From contig NZ_JBPAOH010000008.1 in assembly GCF_050875635.1 (NCBI RefSeq), positions 1-64,000 on the forward strand: DNA of 64,000 bases, in the 5' to 3' direction. The translations under genes were made by a program, and so were the position numbers. Under the pieces are notes generated by a model. The model saw only the letters and a program-made list of their open reading frames with translations, was not told the DNA's origin and made no database searches. Below are positions 24,346-32,912 of this stretch, piece after piece. Position 1 is the stretch's first letter. Each line of letters begins with the position of its first letter. The stretch comes from Hassallia sp050875635. Its GTDB lineage: Bacteria; Cyanobacteriota; Cyanobacteriia; Cyanobacteriales; Nostocaceae.

Positions 24346-25752
24346 GTGTACAAATGGATCTTGCCAAGTCTGAGTGAAATTTTAGCCGAAAGTCAATTAA
24401 GCGTGGCTGAATGTTCACCTGCTGCATCAGACCGGCAGTGGTGCGTCAGTTTAGCCGCAACAGAACAGTTGCTATTAAATACTTTAGCAACTACTTCAAC
24501 TGATGCCACCCAAGGATTAGTTTTAGCTGCACCGGCACCAATGTTTAGTCAGCCAAGAGTAACTCAAAGCTTGCAGACAATAACTTTTACAGCAAAACCA
24601 TTCAACCCGTTGGCATTGATGCCATTTCAAATGCCGACTGGGACGACAGTAATACCATCGGAAATTGCTCCTCATGAATCGGTACTGCCTTTATTAGCTG
24701 CCGATCCGTTGGGGAGAGAGCAGTTTTGCTTAATTTTTACAGAAAAATTTAGATTAGTATTAGTTTTAGCAGAAGATAATTGCGGTAAAAAAAGGTTTTC
24801 GTTTTCTTTTGACCCAGAAGTGGTTCAGATGGCGTGGCGATCGCTTGGTGCGAGAGTCATGCTAAACAATCCTGATTTTTACGCCGAACTAAATTCTTTA
24901 GTACAAAAATACGAACCAGTTGCACCAGATTACCACATTTTGATGCAATTTAGTCAGTTATTGTTAACGCAATTACCCCAAGAAGAAAAAGCCGCGAACC
25001 GACACGATAAAGAAAATTGCGCCGATGCCTCTGCTCACCGTTCGCCCCGTCCCGATGTAGAATTGCTTCAAGCTTTTGCTCACGAAGTCCGCACACCCTT
25101 GACAACAATTCGCACCATGACACGTCTGCTATTGAAGCAGAAAACCTTGCCAGCAAACGTTATCAAGCGCTTGGAAGTTATCGATCGCGAGTGTACAGAG
25201 CAAATTGATCGTATGGAGTTGCTCTTTAAAGCCGCAGAATTAGAAACTTCTGCTCCCGCGAAATCGAGCAACACTCAACTGACGCCAACTTCTCTAGATC
25301 AAGTTTTACAGCAGAGCATTCCCCGTTGGCAACAAACCGCAAATCGGCGTAACTTAACTTTGGATGTTGTCTTACCGCAGCAATTACCAACGGTGGTAAG
25401 CAATCCTTCGATGCTCGATTGCGTCCTCACCGGTTTGATGGAAAATTTTACCCGCAGCTTACCAGCTGGTAGCCATATTCAAGTACACGTAATTCCCGCT
25501 GGCGATCAATTAAAGTTACAATTATCACCCCAAGCTCAATGCAAAGACAGCGAAAACCCCTTCGCAGCCGTAACCCCGCCAATTCGTAAGGCTTTAGGTC
25601 AATTGTTGATGTTCCAACCAGAGACCGGTGTAATTAGCTTGAATCTTTCTGCGACAAAGCATTTATTTCAGGCGATCGGCGGTAAACTCATTGTCCGTCA
25701 GCGTCCGCAGCACGGCGAAGTTTTAACGATTTTTCTGCCGCTGAAGGATTGA
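24346..25752 (+). CDS. Histidine-kinase-like protein with intact H-box and degenerate ATPase domain
   Basis: The 468-residue soluble protein has an N-terminal sensory region of about 200 residues and a HisKA dimerisation domain with H-box LLQAFAHEVRTPLTTIRTMT (His246). The HATPase-like domain is poor: an N-box remnant keeps only LMENFTRSLPAG (Glu366-Asn367). The D-box (DxGxG) is absent around QLKLQLSPQAQCKDSENPFA, and the G-box region reads ETGVISLNLSATKHLFQAIG without its glycines. Autophosphorylation looks unlikely; phosphotransfer through His246 is possible. The GTG start at 24346 follows gaggtg at good spacing. See the complementary kinase at 26900-28423. Confidence 0.82.
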   Translation: MYKWILPSLSEILAESQLSVAECSPAASDRQWCVSLAATEQLLLNTLATTSTDATQGLVLAAPAPMFSQPRVTQSLQTITFTAKPFNPLALMPFQMPTGTTVIPSEIAPHESVLPLLAADPLGREQFCLIFTEKFRLVLVLAEDNCGKKRFSFSFDPEVVQMAWRSLGARVMLNNPDFYAELNSLVQKYEPVAPDYHILMQFSQLLLTQLPQEEKAANRHDKENCADASAHRSPRPDVELLQAFAHEVRTPLTTIRTMTRLLLKQKTLPANVIKRLEVIDRECTEQIDRMELLFKAAELETSAPAKSSNTQLTPTSLDQVLQQSIPRWQQTANRRNLTLDVVLPQQLPTVVSNPSMLDCVLTGLMENFTRSLPAGSHIQVHVIPAGDQLKLQLSPQAQCKDSENPFAAVTPPIRKALGQLLMFQPETGVISLNLSATKHLFQAIGGKLIVRQRPQHGEVLTIFLPLKD

Positions 25753-25756
25753 TGAG

Positions 25757-25880
25757 ATAGGGCAATGGGCAATGGGCATTGGGCAATTGAAGAGGGGAAA
25801 AGGGGAAAGGGGAAAGGGAAAAGGGGAAAAGGGGAAATGCCCCATGCCCCATGCCCCATGCCCCATGCCCCATGTCCCAT
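25757..25880. repeat. Heptamer array (gggcaat, ggggaaa, atgcccc)
   Basis: Tandem gggcaat(ggg)/gggcatt units are followed by ggggaaaa and then ccccatg copies. They fill the gap between convergent genes; the halves are partly complementary. Confidence 0.85.
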
Positions 25881-26672
25881 TTACCCAATACAAGTAACTA
25901 ACTGATTTACACGCGGTTTACCGAAGCGTTCCCAGGCGTTACCACCGCGCAGAAATAATTCCATCCAACGAATTGGTCGTGTCCCATCAGGTGTTAACCA
26001 ACCAGAACTTCCCGGTGCAAAGGCTAATGTTCCTTCTGCGACTTTAAAGCTACCGTCGGAGTATACTGCATCACTTACTACATCACCGACGCGGATAATT
26101 ACTTTGGCTTCGGGTTTGAGGTTGATGCTATCTGCCGGAATCGTGGTTTTGATGTTACCGTAACCATCAATCCAGGCGACGCGATCGCTTGGTGCATCAG
26201 GAATATCACTTTTATTCAAAACTTCTCCCAAAACGCTTAAATCGCCTCTACCAATCGCACCTGCTGCACTGGGGAATACATCACGCGAGCGAAATTGCGA
26301 ACCGCCTCTAGAAACCTTGACAATATGCAGCACTTGTGCATAATCTTTGATAAACGAGAGCGTGTAACCAGCATTAACACCGACGACTTTAACATTATTG
26401 GATAGCAGAGCATAAGTTAATCCCTCGCCTTCATTGTCCCGTCTGGCTTGTTTATCATCTTGGCGGGGCGCACAATTGTGATAAATTAAACGTTCTTCTG
26501 GACCAATGTTCAGACCGAGTTGAGCAATCCAAAAGCCGGTAGCGAGGGTACTAAAAGCCGGGGCTGAAACTAAATTGATTAGAGAATGCGGTAATTCCGT
26601 TAATAAACGCTGCGTAACCTCAGCAAAAGCCGGATCGCCATTTCCGTAGTCTGCAATTAAGGTGATGAACAT
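25881..26672 (-). CDS. SAM hydrolase (SAM hydroxide adenosyltransferase, DUF62 family)
   Basis: The 263-residue protein starts MFITLIADYGNGDPAFAEVT with the N-terminal Asp of the family. It continues with LGLNIGPEERLIYHNCAPRQ, RDVFPSAAGAIGRG, and the C-terminal barrel DRVAWIDGYGNIKTTIPADS. The DUF62 family hydrolyses S-adenosylmethionine to adenosine and methionine; its fluorinase/chlorinase relatives use halide. Halogenation is unlikely, since the D-x-R-H water-binding logic is widespread in hydrolases. I chose the ATG at 26672; a start at 26696 only adds residues translated from repeat DNA. It lies between the two complementary kinase genes. Confidence 0.85.
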   Translation of the reverse strand: MFITLIADYGNGDPAFAEVTQRLLTELPHSLINLVSAPAFSTLATGFWIAQLGLNIGPEERLIYHNCAPRQDDKQARRDNEGEGLTYALLSNNVKVVGVNAGYTLSFIKDYAQVLHIVKVSRGGSQFRSRDVFPSAAGAIGRGDLSVLGEVLNKSDIPDAPSDRVAWIDGYGNIKTTIPADSINLKPEAKVIIRVGDVVSDAVYSDGSFKVAEGTLAFAPGSSGWLTPDGTRPIRWMELFLRGGNAWERFGKPRVNQLVTCIG

Positions 26673-26899
26673 AGTTGGATGTTGGGCATTGGGCATTGGG
26701 CAATGGGCAATTGTTTAATGGGCAATGGACAATGGGCAATGGGCAATAGACAATGGGCAATTGTTTAATGGGCAATGGGCAATGGGCAATGGGAATTGGG
26801 AATTGGGAATTGGGAATGCGTTTTTTACGATTGCCCATGCCCCATGCCCCATGCCCCATGCCCCATGCCCCATGCCCCATGCCCCATGCCCCATGCCTA
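26673..26899. repeat. Heptamer arrays (gggcaat, gggaatt, atgcccc)
   Basis: Dozens of tandem gggcaat/gggcatt copies, interrupted twice by tgtttaat, then ttgggaa copies and ccccatg copies. Adjacent to, and just outside, the stop of the DICT kinase. Confidence 0.87.
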
Positions 26900-28423
26900 C
26901 TATCCACTAACCACTAACTGTACTGTAAAAATAGAACCTTCAGACAGTTTACTTTTGACAGATATAGAGCCTCCACAGCGTTGCAGCAGTTGCTGAACAA
27001 TCATTAATCCTAAACCGGCACCTCCGAGGTCTTCTGTTGTGCTTGAACGCACGCGATAAAAGCGATCGAAGATTTTGGGAATCTCGTTTTCGGCAATACC
27101 TATACCTGTGTCGCGAAATTCTAGTAGGACATAATTGCTTTTACTCTCAGTAGTGGTAGATGCTTTTTGGACACCTTCACGCGGGGAAGTTCCGCCGAGA
27201 AAGGCTCGCACCGATACTTGACCACCATTAGGTGTAAACTTAATACTGTTATGCAATAAATTAATTACAATCTGCCTTAACCTACCAGTGACACATCTAA
27301 CCGCTGGCAGGTCATTGGGTACGGTATAGGCAAGCAGAATGCCTTTTTCTTGGGCTAAAGGTTGATAGGTACTGACTACGCCCGGTACAATGTCACAGAG
27401 GCGTACCGACTCTAAAGTAGTTAAGTCTAAATTGCGTTCTAATTCTACCAGATCCAGTAAACCAGTAATTAGGGAACTTTGGCGATCGCACAAATTATTC
27501 AACATTTGCAAATAACGTTGTCGCTGCGGCGGTTTGAGATTGGGAGAATTTAACAATGAAAGTGCTGTTTTCATGTGCGTTAAAGGTGTACGCAATTCTT
27601 GACACACATTGTTTAAGTATTCATCCTTAAGTTCTTCTTTATTGTGCTGTTTTTGATTTCGCTGCTGAACTTTGCTAAAGCGTTCAACAGCTATTTGCCG
27701 ATTAATTTCTTCTTGTCGTTGAAGTTGTTTTTGCAGCAGGGAACTCATCAGTGTTGCATCCGGTACGCTTGGGCAAATAAAATCAGCCGGGACGAGAGAA
27801 AATGAATCTGGTGCAGTTGCTTGTTTTATACCATCTAAAACTCGCTGAATTATTCTTCCTTCAAAAGTATTTATAGTTAGTAACGCACTTGTTTTATTAG
27901 CTTTAGGGGTTTTGCGTATTTTGGGCGTAGACGCGTTCGCGGAGCGTCTCGTAGAGAAGCGGCTTGTCGTCAGACATCGCTGTGCCAAAATTAAACTACA
28001 AAACTGCGGTGACAATACCATTAAAAAGTATTCCCGTCGCAGTTGGCTATGTGGCAGTAGTTGCACTTGGCGGTAATGAAGTGATGGGATGATGCCTTTT
28101 TCCTCACTAGAAGCGAAGTCTGCATTTGAGTCATCTGAACTGAGGACTTCTATGAAGCTTTGCACCGAACCCACGTCACAACTATAGATGACATCAGACA
28201 CTTTTACCCACGAGTGATAACGCGCTAATTCTGATTGCCAAATTTTCTGTGGTGGTAGCTTCACCCATAAAGTGGCTGCAATTTTCTGCTCAATTAATAA
28301 GTCAATTTGCGATCGCACCAGTGACAGCAGAGTAGCAGGACTAAGAGATAATGGTTGGGGAGGCGTTTTTACACCCAAAGCTAGCTGATATATAGACACA
28401 TCCTGAGCTAGAGAATGATTCAT
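26900..28423 (-). CDS. DICT-domain histidine-kinase-like protein lacking the phosphoacceptor histidine
   Basis: This 507-residue protein has an N-terminal DICT sensory domain (about residues 1-150, ending REYFLMVLSPQFCSLILAQR), a linker, a coiled coil (about 230-265), HisKA and HATPase domains. The H-box reads YLNNVCQELRTPLTHMKTAL: the phosphoacceptor His is Gln275 (codon CAA at 27601-27599). The ATPase side is intact: N-box INLLHNSIKFTPNGG, D-box FRDTGIGIAENEIPKIFDRF, G-box GGAGLGLMIVQQLL. So it should bind ATP but cannot phosphorylate itself at the normal place. Residues 151-166 are encoded by an inserted repeat. Possible partner: the protein at 24346-25752. Confidence 0.88.
   Translation of the reverse strand: MNHSLAQDVSIYQLALGVKTPPQPLSLSPATLLSLVRSQIDLLIEQKIAATLWVKLPPQKIWQSELARYHSWVKVSDVIYSCDVGSVQSFIEVLSSDDSNADFASSEEKGIIPSLHYRQVQLLPHSQLRREYFLMVLSPQFCSLILAQRCLTTSRFSTRRSANASTPKIRKTPKANKTSALLTINTFEGRIIQRVLDGIKQATAPDSFSLVPADFICPSVPDATLMSSLLQKQLQRQEEINRQIAVERFSKVQQRNQKQHNKEELKDEYLNNVCQELRTPLTHMKTALSLLNSPNLKPPQRQRYLQMLNNLCDRQSSLITGLLDLVELERNLDLTTLESVRLCDIVPGVVSTYQPLAQEKGILLAYTVPNDLPAVRCVTGRLRQIVINLLHNSIKFTPNGGQVSVRAFLGGTSPREGVQKASTTTESKSNYVLLEFRDTGIGIAENEIPKIFDRFYRVRSSTTEDLGGAGLGLMIVQQLLQRCGGSISVKSKLSEGSIFTVQLVVSG
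27922..27970. repeat. Palindromic repeat inserted in frame within the DICT kinase gene
   Basis: gcgtagacgcgttcgcggag and cgtctcgtagagaagcggct form the same gcgtagacgc...cgtct element seen in intergenic DNA near 57062 and 8674. It encodes LTTSRFSTRRSANASTP of the kinase. Confidence 0.7.
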
Positions 28424-28875
28424 TTTGCGCTTTCACTTAATCGGGCAAGGATAAAACAAGAAATAACTATTTCTTTGATTTTTACCGTTCTGAGCACATT
28501 TTTGCACCCTTTAAAACAAAATTATTGATTAAGTATTAATCACTAGAAATTGGCGATTGGGCATGGGGCATGGGGCATTGGGCATTGGGCATTGGGGAGG
28601 CAGTGCGTTGGACGGGTTCCCCGGCAGTCACGCATCTGCCGTCATTGGGCATTGGGCATTGGGCATTGGTAATTGGTAATTGGTAATTGGTAATTGGTAA
28701 TTGGGCAAGCGGGCATTGGTAATAATTCTTTTTTTTTCCCTTTTCCCTTTTCCCTTTCCCCCTCTTCAAATCCCCATTGCCCATTAAACAATTGCCCATT
28801 ACCCATTACCCATTACCCATTAGCCATTACCCATGCCCCATGCCCCATGCCCCATGCCCATTGCCCCAAGATTGC
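28424..28875. repeat. Intergenic repeats: heptamer arrays around a 45-bp gccagtgcgttgg element
   Basis: The stretch 28553-28866 is almost all gggcatt, ggtaatt, ttttccc and cccatta copies. Embedded at about 28598-28643 is aggcagtgcgttggacgggt with a palindromic tail, tcacgcatctgccgtc. A close relative lies in a like array at 55735-55787. 28424-28552 looks unique and should hold the kinase promoter. Confidence 0.82.
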
Positions 28876-30924
28876 CTAACTTAAAGCTGAATTAATAATG
28901 ACACAATTACGCCCCTTTCTTTTAGCTTGAAAGAGTGCTTCTTCAGCAGCAGCAATCAACATTGCGCTTGTGTTTTGATAGTTGGGTGTTGCAGTTGCAA
29001 TTCCTAAGCTAACAGTGAGAACTAAAGACGGAATTCCATCAAATTGAGATTTCGTCTGGGCGATCGCGTTGCGTGCCCCATACCACATTTTATTTTTGAT
29101 GTCAACATAATCAAAGATTCGCTGGAACTGCGAACTGACTTCGGGGTTGGGATCTATATGAGCGATCGCTAATTCCTTAATCCTCTCGCGAATGTTTTCT
29201 GCGATTCCCACCGCACCCGACGCATCTATTTGAGGTAAGATAACAGCAAATTTTGTCTCATCATAGTGTGCTATGAGAGGTGCTTGATACTTTAGGCATT
29301 CGTAGATAGTATTGCTAATTAGCTGTAAACTGCTATTAGCAGCTTGATATCCGTGAGTGTCACTGTAAAACTTAAAGTAGTCAATTTCACACAAAATCAC
29401 AGATAGCAGTGAAGGCTTTGTCAGCCAGTTCTGCCACTCGGTTTCTAAATATTTTTTGAAGTAGTGTAAATTAACGAACTTACCAAGTGCATTATCATAT
29501 CTGGCTTTTGCTTGTTGTGGTTGTTCCTCTAACAGAAGAGTTTGATGAGCGTCATTTTGCTTTAATATCTCTTGGCTAAAATAAAGGCGATACAACTCGC
29601 AGCGTATGGTAGCGCGATCGCTATCTAGTTTAACTAGACCCATACTTTCTAGTTTATAAGCAGCGATCGCGTCTAATTGATTCAGTCTCGTTGTACTCAC
29701 AACTTGTTGCATAGCTGATATCAATTCGGGTTCTGCTTGAAGTAAACTTAAAAGTTCTCGTAGATGCTGACTATAAATTCCAACAGGTGTAGAAGCTGTT
29801 TCTAATAACTTTTGTAGCGTCATCTTTCCCTGACGCAAATGATAAAGCGCTAAACTCGTCAGATATGGATGTCCTCCCACCATTGCTTGTAGAGCTGTCA
29901 AACGTTGCGCTCCTTCCTCTGAAGCTGCCCAAGACAGTCCATAGCGCTCTGCTAAATTCTGTACCTGCTTCAAACTAAACGGAGGTAATGCAACAGTTAC
30001 CCCAACATTAAAAGGAGATTGGTTCAGCTTGAGCGGGATATATATTTCTGTTGTATGAACCACCACTAACCGCAGTTTTTGCCAAGTCTTATCTTGCTTT
30101 GACTGTTCGTGCCAAAATCGCAACATTGGCAAAAAGTCATGGGCAATATTAGGATGTTCAAAAACTAAATTGACTTCATTCAAAGCCAAGACTATCGGAC
30201 TATCAATTTGCTCTAGCAGATAGGCTTCAAAATATATTTTGCAGCTTACCTTGCTGCCCATTTCTGCATCCCAATAATCATCCAAATTCAAAGCGAGGTT
30301 CAACTGCCTGGTGATATTAATGCAGAACCAACGTAAAAATTTATCTAGTGAAACAAAAACAGCTTCATCAGCTTCCTGAAAGTCCAAAGAAACAGCTTGA
30401 TAACCCTGCCCCTTAGCGTGAGCAATAATCCGGTTCAGCAGCGAACTTTTCCCTGTCTTTCTAGGTGCTTTAATTCGCATTAAGCAACCTGGTTGCATAA
30501 TTTCGCTACAAACAACTTCTTCAAGGGGAGGGCGATTGATGTAAAGATAAGAATCCAGCGGCATAGGACCGTTAGGAAACTTTATTTCACTGACTGTGAC
30601 TAAAGGAGGAGAAGTTTTTTCTGCCTTGATATCTTCTGTAAATTTTTGTTGGGGTTGCTTCTCCTCTTGAGGAATTTCGTCTTGGTCTAATTTACTCAAT
30701 ACGATATACAGATTTTTTTTTGTTACCTTCTCCCCCAAAGCCTCTGAAAGCTCTAGCCATAACTGTGAGCCAACTTGCTTGATATAATCGCTACCATAGC
30801 CCGATTCCTTTGCCATTTCGCTGTAAGTCTTTCCTTGCCACGATTGACAAAGCACAAACTGCTGAATCGAATCCAGAGGCTTGTGCTGTAGAATTCTTCC
30901 TATGTTTTTGAGGAGTTGTTCCAC
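28876..30924 (-). CDS. vMAP-HTH/AAA-like ATPase with degenerate GGDEF domain
   Basis: The 682-residue protein begins with a helix-turn-helix-like region of about 75 residues (SWQGKTYSEMAKESGYGSDY) of the type found at the start of vWA-MoxR-associated proteins. An AAA-like ATPase domain follows (Walker A RIKAPRKTGKSSLLNRI, about residues 150-165; Walker B region VLALNEVNLVFE) up to about residue 430. The C-terminal 190 residues have the GGDEF fold (LSVILCEIDYFKFYSDTHGY and AKRKGRNCV), but the signature is HYDETKFAVILP where RYGGDEFAVILP is expected. Diguanylate cyclase activity is therefore unlikely. It probably senses or binds. It is transcribed toward the DICT kinase. Confidence 0.85.
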   Translation of the reverse strand: MEQLLKNIGRILQHKPLDSIQQFVLCQSWQGKTYSEMAKESGYGSDYIKQVGSQLWLELSEALGEKVTKKNLYIVLSKLDQDEIPQEEKQPQQKFTEDIKAEKTSPPLVTVSEIKFPNGPMPLDSYLYINRPPLEEVVCSEIMQPGCLMRIKAPRKTGKSSLLNRIIAHAKGQGYQAVSLDFQEADEAVFVSLDKFLRWFCINITRQLNLALNLDDYWDAEMGSKVSCKIYFEAYLLEQIDSPIVLALNEVNLVFEHPNIAHDFLPMLRFWHEQSKQDKTWQKLRLVVVHTTEIYIPLKLNQSPFNVGVTVALPPFSLKQVQNLAERYGLSWAASEEGAQRLTALQAMVGGHPYLTSLALYHLRQGKMTLQKLLETASTPVGIYSQHLRELLSLLQAEPELISAMQQVVSTTRLNQLDAIAAYKLESMGLVKLDSDRATIRCELYRLYFSQEILKQNDAHQTLLLEEQPQQAKARYDNALGKFVNLHYFKKYLETEWQNWLTKPSLLSVILCEIDYFKFYSDTHGYQAANSSLQLISNTIYECLKYQAPLIAHYDETKFAVILPQIDASGAVGIAENIRERIKELAIAHIDPNPEVSSQFQRIFDYVDIKNKMWYGARNAIAQTKSQFDGIPSLVLTVSLGIATATPNYQNTSAMLIAAAEEALFQAKRKGRNCVIINSALS

Positions 30925-31159
30925 GGTTAAAGATTCATTAAGTAGATTTACGTATACTTTTCTCCGTTTTGTAACTATACATCTGAAGCCGAATTTATAA
31001 AATATATCTTAAGGAAGATTTTAAAAAATTGACGAATATGATATTCAGTCTTTCAAGCAGGTGGCTTCTGGTAAAAGTTTGATTTTTTGGCGGTCAAGGA
31101 TATTAATGCTTTCATCCCACGCAGTCACGCTGCTTGGGATGAGCTTAAGGATATTGCCC

Positions 31160-32740
31160 TTAAGTGGGTAGCCTTATTTTCCAGAGTAACTTGTCTATCT
31201 GCTCTAACTTGGAATTATAAACTTTCTCAACTCCAGCTTTTAAAAAGTCAGAGGAATCGAATAAGAATACATCAGTAAATCCATAAGTAATCTTTGGTAT
31301 CTGACCTTTAGCTACAAATTGAAACCGCACTTTTGGCTCAACTAGGTGACCAAGTACTTGTAGTTGAATTATGTTAGCATCACTAATTAAAAGCGGTTTA
31401 TTAGCTTTAACAATAATATCAGCAACTTGGGGATATTGTTGGTTTATCTCAGGAACTTTGTTCCACCACATCCGGGATTGAGACATGAGGGTACAAGATA
31501 ATACTCCGCTAATAATTACCATAAACGCTAAAAATGACCAGAGCTTTTTTTGCCAAACACTAGTATAAATAGATGTGATTTTAGTGGTAAATAGGTAAGC
31601 AACAGCTAACTGTATACCTAAAATAGAGGGAAGTATATATCGAGTAGTACCGTATCGCTTTTCCAAGACAAAATCTACCAGCATTAGGGGAAGCGCTACA
31701 GACCCACTCAAGGTTAAGACAAATAACCAAACTCGTTTATCTGTTCTTCGGCAGAGAACATAAATTGAGTAGATCGTTAGAGCGAAAATAATTAAAATAA
31801 AAGGAATTAAGGCAATCTTAAGTTTTCCTGATTCACCTGGGGCAACACCTAAATCAAGAAACCCACGACTAACGATACCAGCCCACCTGGTAGCTGAAGC
31901 GAAGAATGTTTGTTTAGTATCCGTCCAACTTACTGTTTGTGGAGCAGGGTTGGTAATCATCACAAAAACCCAAGGTAGGAAAATCACAAACCCCGCAAGC
32001 AATGAAAGCAGGTAAGAGATTAATATTTTAGTCAACCGGAAGCCTTCGATCGCGACTACATATATTCCCTGTCCAAGGGCAACAAAGCCAAAAAATAATT
32101 GACTATAAAATCCTAGTGACAATGTTGCTGCATAAATGAGCCAAGCAAATTTTGTTTTAAACCGCATAGCTCGCAGCAGTGTTGCGCTCGATATTAAGAT
32201 GGCTACTATCCATAAACTGTACGCTCGTGCTTCTTGTGCATATAGGACGTGAACAGGTGAAATGGCTACGAACGCGATCGCTATCCACCCTATAAGTGAA
32301 GACTCGAATAAAACTTGGCATAGCCAATAAAGACAAGGAAAGGTAAGCAGACTAATGAATGCCGAAAAACTTCTAGTCACTGCGACAGAATTGCCAAACC
32401 ACTCTACCCAAAACCGGAGTATCACGAAATATAGCGGCACAACCTGCGACTCTTCTGATGCCAAGCCTTTAATTGTATCAATTGTCTTTTTTTCCAGATT
32501 AGGATACTGGTATTTCTGCAAATCTTCTATGCTTATCAAACGACCATTACGTAACTGCCGATCCATTTCTGGAACTGTATAACCAGATATGCGTAATGAT
32601 GTGAAAACTTCATCACCCCAATAAATTTTTTTGTCAAGATTCACGAAGCGGTAAAATACACCAATTACTAATAGGATGATGCTGAAAAAGCATAACCAAT
32701 TTCGAGAAATAGACCATTTACGTGACAATTCTTTTTTCAT
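31160..32740 (-). CDS. Membrane glycosyltransferase, GT39/PMT_2-like
   Basis: This 526-residue integral membrane protein has about ten hydrophobic segments. The first lumenal loop carries the catalytic-type Asp-Glu pair (KKIYWGDEVFTSLRISGYTV, Asp43-Glu44), and YAQEARAYSLW follows the later loop. This is the GT-C fold of polyprenyl-phosphate-sugar-dependent transferases such as PMT and ArnT. It would add a sugar from a lipid carrier on the periplasmic side. It is the most distal gene of the polysaccharide cluster; the gap of 172 bp to the next gene suggests a separate promoter is possible. Confidence 0.82.
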   Translation of the reverse strand: MKKELSRKWSISRNWLCFFSIILLVIGVFYRFVNLDKKIYWGDEVFTSLRISGYTVPEMDRQLRNGRLISIEDLQKYQYPNLEKKTIDTIKGLASEESQVVPLYFVILRFWVEWFGNSVAVTRSFSAFISLLTFPCLYWLCQVLFESSLIGWIAIAFVAISPVHVLYAQEARAYSLWIVAILISSATLLRAMRFKTKFAWLIYAATLSLGFYSQLFFGFVALGQGIYVVAIEGFRLTKILISYLLSLLAGFVIFLPWVFVMITNPAPQTVSWTDTKQTFFASATRWAGIVSRGFLDLGVAPGESGKLKIALIPFILIIFALTIYSIYVLCRRTDKRVWLFVLTLSGSVALPLMLVDFVLEKRYGTTRYILPSILGIQLAVAYLFTTKITSIYTSVWQKKLWSFLAFMVIISGVLSCTLMSQSRMWWNKVPEINQQYPQVADIIVKANKPLLISDANIIQLQVLGHLVEPKVRFQFVAKGQIPKITYGFTDVFLFDSSDFLKAGVEKVYNSKLEQIDKLLWKIRLPT

Positions 32741-32912
32741 CCTGGGAAATTATTACTAATTGGTTAAATGAGCCATTGTCAAAGGGATAAATTTTATTGA
32801 TAATTTGCTCTACGGCAAATTTAATGTTGCTTGCCGCCAAATTAATTTGTGTTAATTTTAATCAGATTTATTTTTGTAATTTATCCACTTTCGCAGTCAT
32901 AAATTCTTGTGT

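Noticed and set aside
25881..26672. SAM-dependent fluorinase or chlorinase
   Set aside because: The DUF62 family is dominated by SAM hydrolases, and no halogenation pathway gene is adjacent.
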